In this document: positions 6,446 to 14,693 of the stretch, in pieces
How the letters are laid out: the number at the start of each line of letters is the position of its first letter
Numbering within the stretch: the stretch's first letter is position 1
Source of the DNA: Pseudomonas fluorescens
Lineage (GTDB): Bacteria; Pseudomonadota; Gammaproteobacteria; Pseudomonadales; Pseudomonadaceae
Direction of reading: 5' to 3'
DNA: 38,085 bases
Assembly (NCBI RefSeq): GCF_902497625.1
Contig: NZ_CABVGX010000055.1
Coordinates: 1-38,085 of the forward strand
Notes under the pieces: generated by a model
Database searches by the model: none
What the model was told of the DNA's origin: nothing
The model's input: the letters and a program-made list of their open reading frames with translations, nothing else
Program-made: the position numbers and the translations under genes

Positions 6446-9400
6446 TCAAAAACTCATTTGCCACTGCCCGATCAATCCGTGATTTCGGCTGTTACTGCCG
6501 AGCTCGCCGCTGTAGCCGAAACCTACCGAATGGCGTGACGAAATGGCTAGATCGACTCCGGCCTCCAGCATCAGGCTGTCCCGGTCCAGTGAGCTGCCGT
6601 CAACGCTGAACGCCGTGCCGCCGACTACAAACGCCTGACGCGTCGAGTTACTGACATCGCCATACGTATGCTTCCAGCCCGCTGTCATGCGCGGCGTCAG
6701 GCTCATGCCATTCTCAAGGGTGCTCAGGTGCGCCAGCCGTACGCCGAAGGTGCTGTTGAAGTTGTCCTGGGTTTGCCGGTCGACCTGCAACGCGGCAGAG
6801 CCACCTTTTTCCTGATAGCTGTCGCGGCGGTACCGCTGGTAGCCAAGGCTGGCGAAGGGTTCTGCACTCAGGCGGCCACTGCCCATTACATAACCGAACT
6901 CGGCAAAGGCTTGCTGGCTGTCGGCGTCATAATCGCCCTTTGGCCGATCGCTGAAACCGTTGAAAGCGACCGTGCGTTTGCTTTCACCTTGATGGCCGCT
7001 CCAGGCGGCGCCCAGACGCAACGCAAACGGGCCGCTTTGGCGCAGGGCGTAAACGCCGGCATGCCAGCTCTCGACGTTGCCATCGACACCCGTGGCGTCC
7101 AGATCGGTCTTCGAATAACCGCCGAGCACACCTAGACGCCATTGCGGGTCGAGTGCCCAATCGACGCCAATCACGCTGCCCTTGGTGCGCTGTTCCAGAC
7201 CGCTGCTGCCGTGTTCCCCATCCAGCTTGCCGTAGCCGCCGATGCCTTGCAGCCATAGCCGACCGCGAGCGTCGGGATCGTTGAGGTTGCGCGCGTCGGA
7301 TGGCACGCCGGTGGCGGCCAGCATCGGCGTGTCGTGTTGATCGAGGCCTGCCAGCAAACGTGAGCCGGTCCTCATCTGCTGCATCGCCGACAGCATGCTG
7401 CCACCGATCTGGCTGCTCGCAGCCAGTGTTGCGCTGGTCAGGTTGGCGTTGCTGGTACCGGCCAGTTGTTCGATGGCGTTGCCGGCGGTGGCGCTGGTGG
7501 TGTTAAGCAACGCGTTATAGAGCGCGTTGTTTTTGCTCATCGACGCCAGGCTGTTCGCCGCACTGCTGCCGTTGGCGGTGCTGGCGAATTGGTTGAAAGC
7601 GATGTCGTTGCGCGTATAAGTCAGGTCGACCTCGGTGGGCGTGTAGGCGAGGGTCGGCGTGAGGAACGCGTAATCGCTGGTGACGCTGCCGAAGGTGCCA
7701 TCAATGCTCGCGGCTTGCAGCACGGTGTAGCGGCTCTGCCACGGCCAGTTTCCGCTGCCCGGATTCACCGCCAGCGTGGCGCCATTCAGGCTGGCAACGC
7801 CGCCCACCTGAATCGGTGCGCTGCTGCCATCGGCGTTGACGCCATAGGCCAGGGTCGAGCCGCTGCCCATGGTCAGGCCACCGACCACCGTTGCCGTGCC
7901 CAGTCGGGTGTCGGTGCGCAAGGTGCCGTTAACCAGAAGATTGCCCACCGAACCGCCGCCGGCGTACACGCCGCCCGAGTCGATAGTCAGATCGCCAGCC
8001 ATTGCGCCCTGATTGATCAGGGTCGCACCGCTACGCACTGCGCCGCCTTCACTGAAGTCGCCTTGGCCGTTGAGTGTCCACGCGCCTTGGCTCACCTCCA
8101 GCCATTCGAAATTTCGGCTGGCCGCAAAACTGCCGCCGGCCGAGTCGTCCATCAGCACGCGATCGTACCCTGTGCCACCGTCGACCATGCCGACAAAGCG
8201 GCTGCCGCTACGCAACGCGACCTCGTCGTCGCCACCGCCCAGATCCAGCGCCAGGCCGTTGCTGCCGCTGATCGTGCCGCCGTTGATGACGCGGTCGTCG
8301 TACTCGCCCACCAGCTTCACGCCGAAGCCGGCGAGGCCCTGAATGGTGCCGAAGTTTTCCAGTGTGGTCGCCGCCACACCCGCGCCACCGCTGCCGTCAT
8401 CGACCAGGATCGCACTGGTGGCGCCGCTGATCAGCGCATCCTTGGCGTTCAACACGTAACCGCCGCCCAGGGCGATACCTTCGCTGCCGTTGGCAAAACC
8501 GCCCTTGTCCACGCCACCCGCGCCGGTGCCCTGAATGACGCCGTAGTTTTCGATGTGCGCGAGGTTGTCGATGTCCACGCCATCGCCGTCACCGTTGGCT
8601 TGCAGACCGGAGTAGGCGCCGGTAATGGTGCCGTGGTTGATCACCGTGCCGTCGCCGTCGGAGCCGAAGCCCGAGCCGTTGCGGCCAGTGATGGTCCCGT
8701 AGTTTGTCAGGGTGGCACCGAGGTCGGTGGTGATGCCGTGCCGACCGCCGGAAATCGTCCCGTAGTTGGTCACGGCCACGCCGGTCGCTGAGTCAATATC
8801 GATACCGTCAAACTTGTCATCGGCGCTGCGCGACTCGCCGGTCGAAATCTCGCCATGGTTGGTGATGCTCGCGTTGGCGCCGGTCTTCATGCCGTCGCTG
8901 GCCTCGCCGCGAATCAGTCCGCCGGCACGATTGATAATCGTGGTAGTGGCGCCGTCACTGCGCAACGCATCAAGGTCAAGGCCCTGACCGGTGCTGGAGC
9001 GGATCAGCCCACTGTTATCTATCAACAACGCGCCGCTGACAAAATTGCTGTCGATACGCAGTGCATCGTTAACGCCGAGGATTTGTCCGCCGGCGCGGTT
9101 GTAAATGCTGTAATTGCGCGCCTTGGTAAGGTCGCCGCTGCTGTCGATTGCCCGCCCGCCTGTGGAAATGATTTTCCCCGCGTTATCGATCACCACGCCC
9201 GTGCCGCGGGTGCTGTCTTTCAGACTCACGGTCTTGCCGCTGTTAGTGATGCTGCCGGGTGCCGAAATTTTCAGCGAGTCACTGCCGCCGAGCGTTTGCG
9301 CGGCAGTCGTGGCCGTGTCGATTTGCACGGTTCTGGCATGAGCTGAAGCGCTCGCCAGGAGAGCGATAGTCAGCGCGAGACGATGGGGCAAGAAGGACAT
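6446..9400 (-). CDS. Autotransporter (type Va) with NxGxI-repeat passenger
   Basis: A 984-residue protein exported by its own C-terminal barrel. A signal peptide ends near residue 22 (LALTIALLASASAHA). The passenger, about residues 25-700, has many loose repeats of the form N-Y/H-G-x-I-x-G (NYGTISGG, NYGTITG, NHGTITG, NYGVIQG, NFGTIQG), typical of a right-handed beta-helix. The beta-barrel domain starts near GRLWLQGIGGYG (about residue 705) and ends in the terminal Phe of GQWQMSF, the expected BAM signal. I see no serine-protease or GDSL-lipase motif, so an adhesin-like surface role is more likely than an enzymatic one, though this is inference. It stands alone, between the pyc operon and the hip pair, with no accessory export gene. 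Confidence 0.9.
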   Translation of the reverse strand: MSFLPHRLALTIALLASASAHARTVQIDTATTAAQTLGGSDSLKISAPGSITNSGKTVSLKDSTRGTGVVIDNAGKIISTGGRAIDSSGDLTKARNYSIYNRAGGQILGVNDALRIDSNFVSGALLIDNSGLIRSSTGQGLDLDALRSDGATTTIINRAGGLIRGEASDGMKTGANASITNHGEISTGESRSADDKFDGIDIDSATGVAVTNYGTISGGRHGITTDLGATLTNYGTITGRNGSGFGSDGDGTVINHGTITGAYSGLQANGDGDGVDIDNLAHIENYGVIQGTGAGGVDKGGFANGSEGIALGGGYVLNAKDALISGATSAILVDDGSGGAGVAATTLENFGTIQGLAGFGVKLVGEYDDRVINGGTISGSNGLALDLGGGDDEVALRSGSRFVGMVDGGTGYDRVLMDDSAGGSFAASRNFEWLEVSQGAWTLNGQGDFSEGGAVRSGATLINQGAMAGDLTIDSGGVYAGGGSVGNLLVNGTLRTDTRLGTATVVGGLTMGSGSTLAYGVNADGSSAPIQVGGVASLNGATLAVNPGSGNWPWQSRYTVLQAASIDGTFGSVTSDYAFLTPTLAYTPTEVDLTYTRNDIAFNQFASTANGSSAANSLASMSKNNALYNALLNTTSATAGNAIEQLAGTSNANLTSATLAASSQIGGSMLSAMQQMRTGSRLLAGLDQHDTPMLAATGVPSDARNLNDPDARGRLWLQGIGGYGKLDGEHGSSGLEQRTKGSVIGVDWALDPQWRLGVLGGYSKTDLDATGVDGNVESWHAGVYALRQSGPFALRLGAAWSGHQGESKRTVAFNGFSDRPKGDYDADSQQAFAEFGYVMGSGRLSAEPFASLGYQRYRRDSYQEKGGSAALQVDRQTQDNFNSTFGVRLAHLSTLENGMSLTPRMTAGWKHTYGDVSNSTRQAFVVGGTAFSVDGSSLDRDSLMLEAGVDLAISSRHSVGFGYSGELGSNSRNHGLIGQWQMSF

Positions 9401-9486
9401 GAGCGAACGGCCTTTTTGTTATAAGCGGGACGTCCTGTATAGCGGAAGGTTTTTACAGATTGATGTCTACGTAAAGTCTCGTTTCT

Positions 9487-9580
9487 GCATTAAAATGCAT
9501 TTTCCACAAGTAAAATGGGAGATTCACGCATTATTTTGCATTTCAAGAACAGCAAGAGCTTATTTTATGCACTATATTGC
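9487..9580. promoter_or_regulatory. Three phased operators upstream of the hipA-like gene
   Basis: GCA-N6-TGC occurs at 9487-9498, 9528-9539 and 9569-9580, with AT-only spacers apart from one C. Centres are exactly 41 bp apart, about four helical turns, so all sites face the same side of the helix. A related CGCAA-A-TTGCG palindrome lies at 9608-9618, touching the ribosome site. The AT-rich gap also serves the divergent autotransporter. Binding by the HipB-like protein is inferred from the usual autoregulation of such pairs. Confidence 0.65.
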
Positions 9581-9629
9581 GTACAGCGCTTCTGTAAAAA
9601 GCCAAGGCGCAAATTGCGGCAGGAAAAAA

Positions 9630-10955
9630 ATGTACACACTTACGTTGCAGGCGTATGCCAACCGACAATGGTCAGACGCAATGACGCTGATATTCGTCGA
9701 GCCGGAAAAGGGCTTCGAAGGCGCTTGCCGAATCGGCTACAAGACTGACTACATCGCCAATAATCTGGAATCGATTGATCTGCCGTTTTGCAAGGCAGTC
9801 AGTGGCAGGTTGCCATTGGACTGGGACAGTACTTCGCTGAAGAAAGCGCCTGCCTTCCTGTTCGATATCGCGCCTGCGGGGGCGGCCCGGCGCTTTCTCA
9901 TGGCACGCCTTGGACAGGATAAGCCTGAGGACCTTAGCGCCGATTTGTTTCTGCTGGGACGATCCACGCCTGCACCCATCGGCCATCTGCGCGTCAAGGA
10001 ATCCATCGAGGCTTTGGATGACCGGGCCGTCATGGGGTTTGGTCGCGAGGAGGTCGTCGCGCGGGACAACTCTTTTCTGGAGTACGCCTACGAGCAGGGC
10101 GCTGCAATCGGCGGCGCAACCGGAGCGGGCGGAGAAGCGCCGAAACTGCTCATGGCGCAAGCTCGCGACGGGTTGCTGTATCCAGACGCAGTCCTGGCAG
10201 ATGATCAAGTCGCACAGCACTGGTTTGTGAAATTTGCCCGTAACCGGGCAGCCCAGATGGACCAGACCATCCTTAAAAGCGAGTTCCATTACTACAAAGC
10301 GCTGCACACACTCGGAATCGAGACAGTGGCCGCGGATGGCCTAGCCCTGGAAGAGGCTACAAAACCCAGTCTCTGGATGAAGCGCTTTGACCGTAATGTG
10401 AGTGATCGAGGCGTTGATCGCTTGGCCGTTGAGTCCATGTACTCGCTCGCGGGTGTGACCGTCCCGGGCAGCTATATGGACCACATGGAAGTTATTCAGC
10501 TGCTGGCACGACTCTGGTCACAAGCGGGACAGGCCGCGCAGATCCCTGATTTGATCGCCGATTATTTGCGGCGAGATTTACTCAACAAAATTCTCGGCAA
10601 CTCCGACAATCACGGCCGCAACACATCCATCATTCGCGAGGAAAGCAGTGTGCGTCTCGCCCCCATCTACGATTTGGCACCGATGGTCATGGACGAGGAG
10701 GGCGTGACGCGGAGCACCAAATGGTCGAAGGATCTTGAGGTGGGCGGCGAGGTGAAATGGCGCGCCGTCTGCGAAGCATTGTCGATGATCGGAGATCCAG
10801 AGGCGTTGTTCGAAGGTCTGCGCGACGACGCGCGCCGCTTCCTGGCGTTGCCGGACATTCTCTCTGCCAGTGGCCTGCCCGAAGCCACCCTGAACTATCC
10901 TGCGATTGCCTTGAAAAACCTCGACCAACGACTGCAGCACTGGGGGCTGACATGA
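9630..10955 (+). CDS. hipA: HipA-family Ser/Thr kinase toxin
   Basis: A 441-residue HipA-like protein. In E. coli, HipA phosphorylates glutamyl-tRNA synthetase and induces persistence; the target here is unknown. I choose the ATG at 9630 because AGGA (9621-9624) precedes it and the length matches E. coli HipA (440); the frame is open further upstream but covers the operator region. Kinase features are kept: a Gly-rich loop (GGATGAGGEAPKLL, 161-174), an ATP-site lysine K201 in FVKFARN, the catalytic NSDNHGRN with D326 and N331, and a metal-site Asp in IYDLAPM (D348). The gene overlaps the HipB-like gene by four bases (ATGA). Toxin before antitoxin is the reverse of the E. coli hipBA order. Confidence 0.88.
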   Translation: MYTLTLQAYANRQWSDAMTLIFVEPEKGFEGACRIGYKTDYIANNLESIDLPFCKAVSGRLPLDWDSTSLKKAPAFLFDIAPAGAARRFLMARLGQDKPEDLSADLFLLGRSTPAPIGHLRVKESIEALDDRAVMGFGREEVVARDNSFLEYAYEQGAAIGGATGAGGEAPKLLMAQARDGLLYPDAVLADDQVAQHWFVKFARNRAAQMDQTILKSEFHYYKALHTLGIETVAADGLALEEATKPSLWMKRFDRNVSDRGVDRLAVESMYSLAGVTVPGSYMDHMEVIQLLARLWSQAGQAAQIPDLIADYLRRDLLNKILGNSDNHGRNTSIIREESSVRLAPIYDLAPMVMDEEGVTRSTKWSKDLEVGGEVKWRAVCEALSMIGDPEALFEGLRDDARRFLALPDILSASGLPEATLNYPAIALKNLDQRLQHWGLT

Positions 10956-11230
10956 CCCTCTCCATCGACGCCCGCGCATTAGTAATCGAAAGCATCCAGG
11001 ACGGGCTGGCCCAGGGCACGCTGGAGATTGGCGAGGCAGTGCGACGCTTGCGTGTCGAGGTCACGGGTTTACATCAAAGCCAGTTTGCGAAAATGTGCAA
11101 AATCTCGGTGCGCACCCTGGTGCATATCGAGCATGGCGAAGGGAATCAGACGTTGAAATCGTTGAATTCGGTGTTTCGTCCTTTTGGCTTGAAGATGGGC
11201 GTCGTGCGGATTCGCCGCGATTTCAGTTGA
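10952..11230 (+). CDS. hipB: HipB-like HTH antitoxin / autorepressor
   Basis: A 92-residue protein whose ATG overlaps the hipA stop (ATGA), implying translational coupling. Residues 40-80 form an XRE/Cro-type helix-turn-helix (LHQSQFAKMCKISVRTLVHIEHG), followed by a short basic tail (RIRRDFS). In HipBA systems the HTH partner neutralises the kinase and represses the operon, and the three GCA-N6-TGC sites upstream of hipA are natural targets. Residues 1-38 are helical and without a clear family match. A hairpin follows 22 bp after the stop. The assignment rests on the HTH and on context. Confidence 0.8.
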   Translation: MTLSIDARALVIESIQDGLAQGTLEIGEAVRRLRVEVTGLHQSQFAKMCKISVRTLVHIEHGEGNQTLKSLNSVFRPFGLKMGVVRIRRDFS

Positions 11231-11251
11231 TGGCGTGGCCGTAGAGCGGCG

Positions 11252-11275
11252 GTTCCCACGGCAAGACGTGGGAAC
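11252..11275. repeat. Hairpin GTTCCCACG-N6-CGTGGGAAC
   Basis: A perfect 9-bp inverted repeat between two convergent genes (hipB and a GNAT gene). It has no T tract. The GTGGGAA motif is a common pseudomonad interspersed palindrome and could act as a bidirectional terminator. Confidence 0.55.
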
Positions 11276-11282
11276 GATTCGT

Positions 11283-11954
11283 TCAGCTGCGGCATTCGGC
11301 CAGGGTTTTAACCTGTCCCGAATCCGTCTGGTTCTCATCGCTCAACCAGCGTTCAAACCCTGCGCCAATTGCGGGCCACTCCGCGTCCAGAATCGAATAC
11401 CACGCGGTGTCGCGGTTCTGCCCCTTGACCACCATGTGCTGGCGAAACACGCCTTCGAAGCTGAAGCCCAGCCGCTCGGCCGCGTATTTGGAGCGCGCGT
11501 TGCCGTTGTTGCACTTCCACTCCAGCCGCCGGTTACCCAAGGCAAAAGACTCCTTCGCCAGCAAGTAAACCGCTTCGGTGCTCTTCGGCGAGCGTTGCAT
11601 CGGTGCGCCGAAGGTCACGTGGCCGATTTCGATGCGGCCCTGGGCCGGCACGATCGACATCAGGCTGAGGATGCCTTGCGCTTGCCCGCTGGCACGGTCA
11701 ATGACGGTGAAGAAATACGGATCGCTGCTCGCCGCGTGGTTGTTCAACCAATCGTCGAAGCCTTCACGATCCGGGAAAGGACCGTAAGGCAGATAGTCCC
11801 AAAGCTTCGGGTCGCCGCCCGGACCTTGCAGGGCATGCCACAAATCGTCGCCATGACGCGCAGGGTCAAGTTTTTCCAGGCGAATGAAACGCCCTTCGAT
11901 CGTTGTGGCCGACGGCGCCGGGGCGCCTTTCCAGTCGGCGAGGGAAGTCGACAT
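11283..11954 (-). CDS. GNAT N-acetyltransferase, RimJ/RimL type
   Basis: A 223-residue acetyl-CoA-dependent transferase of the RimJ/RimL-like branch of GNAT. Residues 18-200 hold the fold, with GRFIRLEKLDP at the start, IEIGHVTFG in the central strand, and NNGNARSKYAAERLGFSFEGVFRQHM, the typical C-terminal pattern of this branch. AAGGAGA lies just before the start codon. It is followed upstream by a second GNAT gene and a PaiB-like gene, all read leftwards with gaps of 10-17 bp, so they form one operon. The substrate is unknown. In Bacillus, the PaiA/PaiB pair likewise joins an acetyltransferase to a PaiB protein, with PaiA acting on polyamines; a similar role here is only a possibility. Confidence 0.85.
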   Translation of the reverse strand: MSTSLADWKGAPAPSATTIEGRFIRLEKLDPARHGDDLWHALQGPGGDPKLWDYLPYGPFPDREGFDDWLNNHAASSDPYFFTVIDRASGQAQGILSLMSIVPAQGRIEIGHVTFGAPMQRSPKSTEAVYLLAKESFALGNRRLEWKCNNGNARSKYAAERLGFSFEGVFRQHMVVKGQNRDTAWYSILDAEWPAIGAGFERWLSDENQTDSGQVKTLAECRS

Positions 11955-11971
11955 TATGTTCTCCTTGAACC

Positions 11972-12418
11972 TTAAAGGCCTTTACGAAACTGGATGAAAC
12001 CGGGGCGTTCGGCAATGCGCTCGTAGAGCTGGATCGCAGTGGCGTTGGTCTCGTGGGTAAGCCAGTGGACTTTGCAGCAACCGTCTTCCTTGGCCGTGGC
12101 GTAGACGTACTCGATCAACTGCCGACCCACACCGGTGCCGCGTGTTTCGAGCATGACCAGCAAGTCTTGCAGGTAGCAGGAGTTTTCGATGCTCCAGTTT
12201 GATCGGTGGTAGATGAAGTGCACCATCCCCACCGCGTTGCCATCGGCCCAAGCCAGCGCGGCGTGAGTCGGCTCGTTGGGGTCGAGCATACGCTGCCAGG
12301 TGCTTTGGGTGACGGCTTCAGGCAATTGAGTGTTGTAGAAACGCAGGTAGGCCTGCCACAGCGGCAACCAGGCCGCGTAGTCGTCGCCAGTGACTTGGCG
12401 GATTTCGATCCGGGTCAT
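11972..12418 (-). CDS. GNAT N-acetyltransferase
   Basis: A 148-residue single-domain GNAT protein. The acetyl-CoA-binding loop is visible as ETRGTGVGRQLIEYVYATA (about 91-109), preceded by CYLQDLLVM and followed by HWLTHETNATAIQLYERIA, the usual C-terminal Asn-x-x-Ala-x-x-x-Tyr pattern. It lies between the other GNAT gene (17 bp gap) and the PaiB-like gene (10 bp gap), on the same strand. Small GNATs of this kind modify diamines, amino acids or small amines, but nothing in the sequence fixes the substrate. Confidence 0.87.
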   Translation of the reverse strand: MTRIEIRQVTGDDYAAWLPLWQAYLRFYNTQLPEAVTQSTWQRMLDPNEPTHAALAWADGNAVGMVHFIYHRSNWSIENSCYLQDLLVMLETRGTGVGRQLIEYVYATAKEDGCCKVHWLTHETNATAIQLYERIAERPGFIQFRKGL

Positions 12419-12428
12419 GTTCGATCCT

Positions 12429-13052
12429 CTAACGCATCAAATGGGCGAGGCCCTGATCGTGCGCGTCGGGGCTGGCGGCAAGCCCCTTTCGCACGCCGGC
12501 AATGTCTGCGGGGCTGCGGTTCTGGCTGAGTTTGCGCTTGCCTTCCAGGTGCTGGATCGGCAGGGCGAAGCCGACGATGGCTTTGAGCATGCCATCAATG
12601 TACTCAGCCGGCGCATCAGCAACTTTCCAGGGTTGAGCACGACCGGATTCATGTCGATCGGTCAAAGCGCTGACCAGTTGGCGCAAGCGGTCTGCGTCAG
12701 TGAACACCTCTGCAGTGCCGTACGCGTGCACGGCGACGTAGTTCCACGTCGGCACGACTTTGCCATGCTCGGCCTTGGCCGGATAAAACGCCGGCGTGAT
12801 GTACGCGTCGGCACCGGAAAAAACAACCAGCGCTTCGGCGCCTTGCTGCAGGGCTTGCCACTGCGGATTGGCGCGAGCGAAGTGGCCGTATAGCGTGCCG
12901 CTGGCACCTTCATGAGGATTCAGCAGTAGAGGCAAATGACTGGCTTGCAGCCCTTGCTTGCTATAAGTGACCAACACGGCGAGGCGCGTATCGAGCATGT
13001 GCTGCTGCAATTCATGCAAGTCGTCGATGGCGAAACTGCTTGGCGTGTACAT
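12429..13052 (-). CDS. PaiB-like FMN-binding protein
   Basis: A 207-residue member of the PaiB / FMN-binding split-barrel family, often annotated as a negative transcriptional regulator although it has no classical HTH. The family start MYTPSSFAIDD and the motifs ASHLPLLL, YGHFARANPQW and VPTWNYVAVHAYG are all present. I start at MYTPSSF, with AAGGA 8 bases upstream; the longer frame upstream enters the divergent promoter. It is the first gene of the PaiB-GNAT-GNAT operon and lies head to head with a MocR-type regulator 90 bp away, which probably controls it. A flavin-linked or pyridoxal-linked function is a guess from the context. Confidence 0.85.
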   Translation of the reverse strand: MYTPSSFAIDDLHELQQHMLDTRLAVLVTYSKQGLQASHLPLLLNPHEGASGTLYGHFARANPQWQALQQGAEALVVFSGADAYITPAFYPAKAEHGKVVPTWNYVAVHAYGTAEVFTDADRLRQLVSALTDRHESGRAQPWKVADAPAEYIDGMLKAIVGFALPIQHLEGKRKLSQNRSPADIAGVRKGLAASPDAHDQGLAHLMR

Positions 13053-13092
13053 GGAGATTTTCCTTGGCGAATGCCTGCATCCTAGGCAGGCT

Positions 13093-13139
13093 ATTGGTCT
13101 GTTGTAAGAGCCATTACCGACCAATTTCATAGGTCCAAT
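13093..13139. promoter_or_regulatory. Inverted ATTGGTC repeats in the PaiB-MocR intergenic region
   Basis: ATTGGTC (13093-13099) and GACCAAT (13119-13125) are perfect inverted copies with centres 26 bp apart. A third related GGTCCAAT (13132-13139) ends just before the mocR-type start. MocR proteins usually bind two separated half-sites, so these are good candidates for its operator. Confidence 0.5.
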
Positions 13140-13142
13140 GCC

Positions 13143-14693
13143 ATGACGGGTTTACCGCTGTCCTTACCGTTCAACCCGGCGGGTATCCAACTTGACCGCC
13201 GCCAGGGTTTGAGCCGCCAGCTTTATCAAGCGCTCCGCTTGAGGATACTCGACGGGCGCGTTGCCAGCGGAACGCGGCTTCCAGCCAGTCGCGATCTGGC
13301 GGCGGCCATGGGAGTTTCCCGCAATAGCGTCATACGCGCTTACGATCAGCTGTGCGCCGAAGGGTTTATCGAGGGCCGTGTCGGTGACGGAACTTATGTC
13401 GCACAGTTAAGCCAGGCAATTTCTCCAGCAAAAAAACTATCCACAAAAGTGTCCACAGGGTTACCAACAGGCTTATGCACAGCCTTATCCACAAAACTCC
13501 CGGATTTACCTGTGATTTCATCCAGCAAAGTTATCCACAATGGTGCGCTGGAACGGGTGAAAAACAACCATTTGGCAATGCCTCCCAGCGGGCCACCACG
13601 CGCATTCCGGGTAGGCGTACCAGCGTTCGACCTGTTTCCATTTGAGGTGTGGGCCAAGCTGAACAAGGCTTTCTGGCGTAAACCCGATCTGCAGACGTTG
13701 TGTTACGGCGACCCGGCGGGAGATGAACGATTGCGCGGTCTGATTGCTGCCTACTTGCGCAGTTCCCGAGGCATGCAGTGTTCCGCTGAGCAAATAGTGA
13801 TCACCAGTGGTGCTCAGCAGGGAATCAGTCTTTGTGCACAGTTGCTGGTTGAGCCCGGTGACGGGGTGGCGATCGAGAATCCGGGCTATCGGGCGGCGGC
13901 CCATGCATTCGCTGTCGCCGGTGCAACGTTGCACGGTGTATCCGTGGACAGCGAAGGTATTAATAGCGCCGAGCTCAACGGTTTGAAAGATTGTCGATTG
14001 GCCTACGTCACGCCGTCTCATCAATACCCGACCGGAGTGGTCATGAGCCTGGCGCGACGCCTCGAACTATTGGCTTGGGCCGAACGCTCACAAGGCTGGA
14101 TCGTCGAGGACGACTACGACGGAGAGTATCGTTACAGCGGTGCGCCGCTGGCACCATTGGCGGCCCTCGATCAGCACGCACGTGTCTTGTATGTCGGCAC
14201 GTTCGGCAAGGTGGCATTCCCGGCATTAAGACTGGGTTACCTGGTATTGCCCCCTGCACTGGTGGACGCATTCTCGCAACGGCGCGCAGTCGACGTTCGG
14301 CATTCCGAAATCAGCACGCAGGCAGTGATGGCCGAATTCATCGCGGCCGGGCATTTCCAGCGCCACATTCGGCGCATGCGACGCGCGGCGTTGAGCCGTC
14401 GTAACACCTTGCTGGCGCACTGGCCGCAGACCATTGCCGGCGTCGGCAGCCTGCCGAGTGTCGCCGCAGGCCTGCACCTGACAGTGGCCGTCGACACGCG
14501 CGCCCGCGAGTGCGAACTGGTGGAAAAAGCCGCGAGCGTCGATGTGGAGATCAACCCCCTGAGCAGCTACTGGCTACCGGATTCACAGCCGCCCGAAGAT
14601 CAGCGCGCCGGGCTGGTGCTGGGCTTCGCAGCCGTACCTGAGGCTGCCATTGTTGAAGCACTCAACAAGTTGGGCCGCATCTGGCGGACATGA
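13143..14693 (+). CDS. MocR-family regulator (GntR HTH fused to aminotransferase fold)
   Basis: A 516-residue PLP-dependent regulator. The GntR-type winged HTH is at about 13-82 (LSRQLYQALRLRILDGR, LPASRDLAAAMGVSRNSV). A long linker follows (about 83-150), then a class-I aminotransferase-like domain (about 155-512) with VEDDYDGEYRY and the PLP lysine K356 in GTFGKVAFPALRLGY. The linker contains the tetrapeptide series LSTK-VSTG-LPTG-LCTA-LSTK, encoded by rare TTA/CTA leucine codons that form DnaA-box-like DNA. It is divergent from the PaiB-like operon, its likely target. PdxR, GabR and TauR share this architecture; which effector is sensed cannot be told. Confidence 0.9.
   Translation: MTGLPLSLPFNPAGIQLDRRQGLSRQLYQALRLRILDGRVASGTRLPASRDLAAAMGVSRNSVIRAYDQLCAEGFIEGRVGDGTYVAQLSQAISPAKKLSTKVSTGLPTGLCTALSTKLPDLPVISSSKVIHNGALERVKNNHLAMPPSGPPRAFRVGVPAFDLFPFEVWAKLNKAFWRKPDLQTLCYGDPAGDERLRGLIAAYLRSSRGMQCSAEQIVITSGAQQGISLCAQLLVEPGDGVAIENPGYRAAAHAFAVAGATLHGVSVDSEGINSAELNGLKDCRLAYVTPSHQYPTGVVMSLARRLELLAWAERSQGWIVEDDYDGEYRYSGAPLAPLAALDQHARVLYVGTFGKVAFPALRLGYLVLPPALVDAFSQRRAVDVRHSEISTQAVMAEFIAAGHFQRHIRRMRRAALSRRNTLLAHWPQTIAGVGSLPSVAAGLHLTVAVDTRARECELVEKAASVDVEINPLSSYWLPDSQPPEDQRAGLVLGFAAVPEAAIVEALNKLGRIWRT
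13437..13539 (+). repeat. 12-bp-periodic array of DnaA-box-like 9-mers inside the MocR gene
   Basis: Nine-base units start at 13437 (CTATCCACA), 13449 (GTGTCCACA), 13461 (TTACCAACA), 13473 (TTATGCACA) and 13485 (TTATCCACA), each exactly 12 bp apart. A further perfect TTATCCACA lies at 13531-13539. Three units match the DnaA-box consensus TTATNCACA. The first five are codon-aligned (Leu/Val-x-Thr), but the last spans V-I-H in another frame, so the shared feature is the DNA and not the peptide. Confidence 0.7.

Noticed and set aside
7466..8791. 441-residue plus-strand frame inside the autotransporter gene
   Set aside because: It lies antisense to the passenger repeats; its Ala/Val/Gln-rich periodicity mirrors those repeats and gives no independent family signal.
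9399..9629. N-terminal extension of the hipA-like frame back to 9399
   Set aside because: It would add 77 residues without HipA character, covers the AT-rich operator region, and lacks the ribosome site that precedes 9630.
9630..11275. hip pair considered as part of a prophage or integrative element
   Set aside because: No integrase, tRNA, direct repeats or phage genes flank it; only the AT-rich promoter region hints at transfer.
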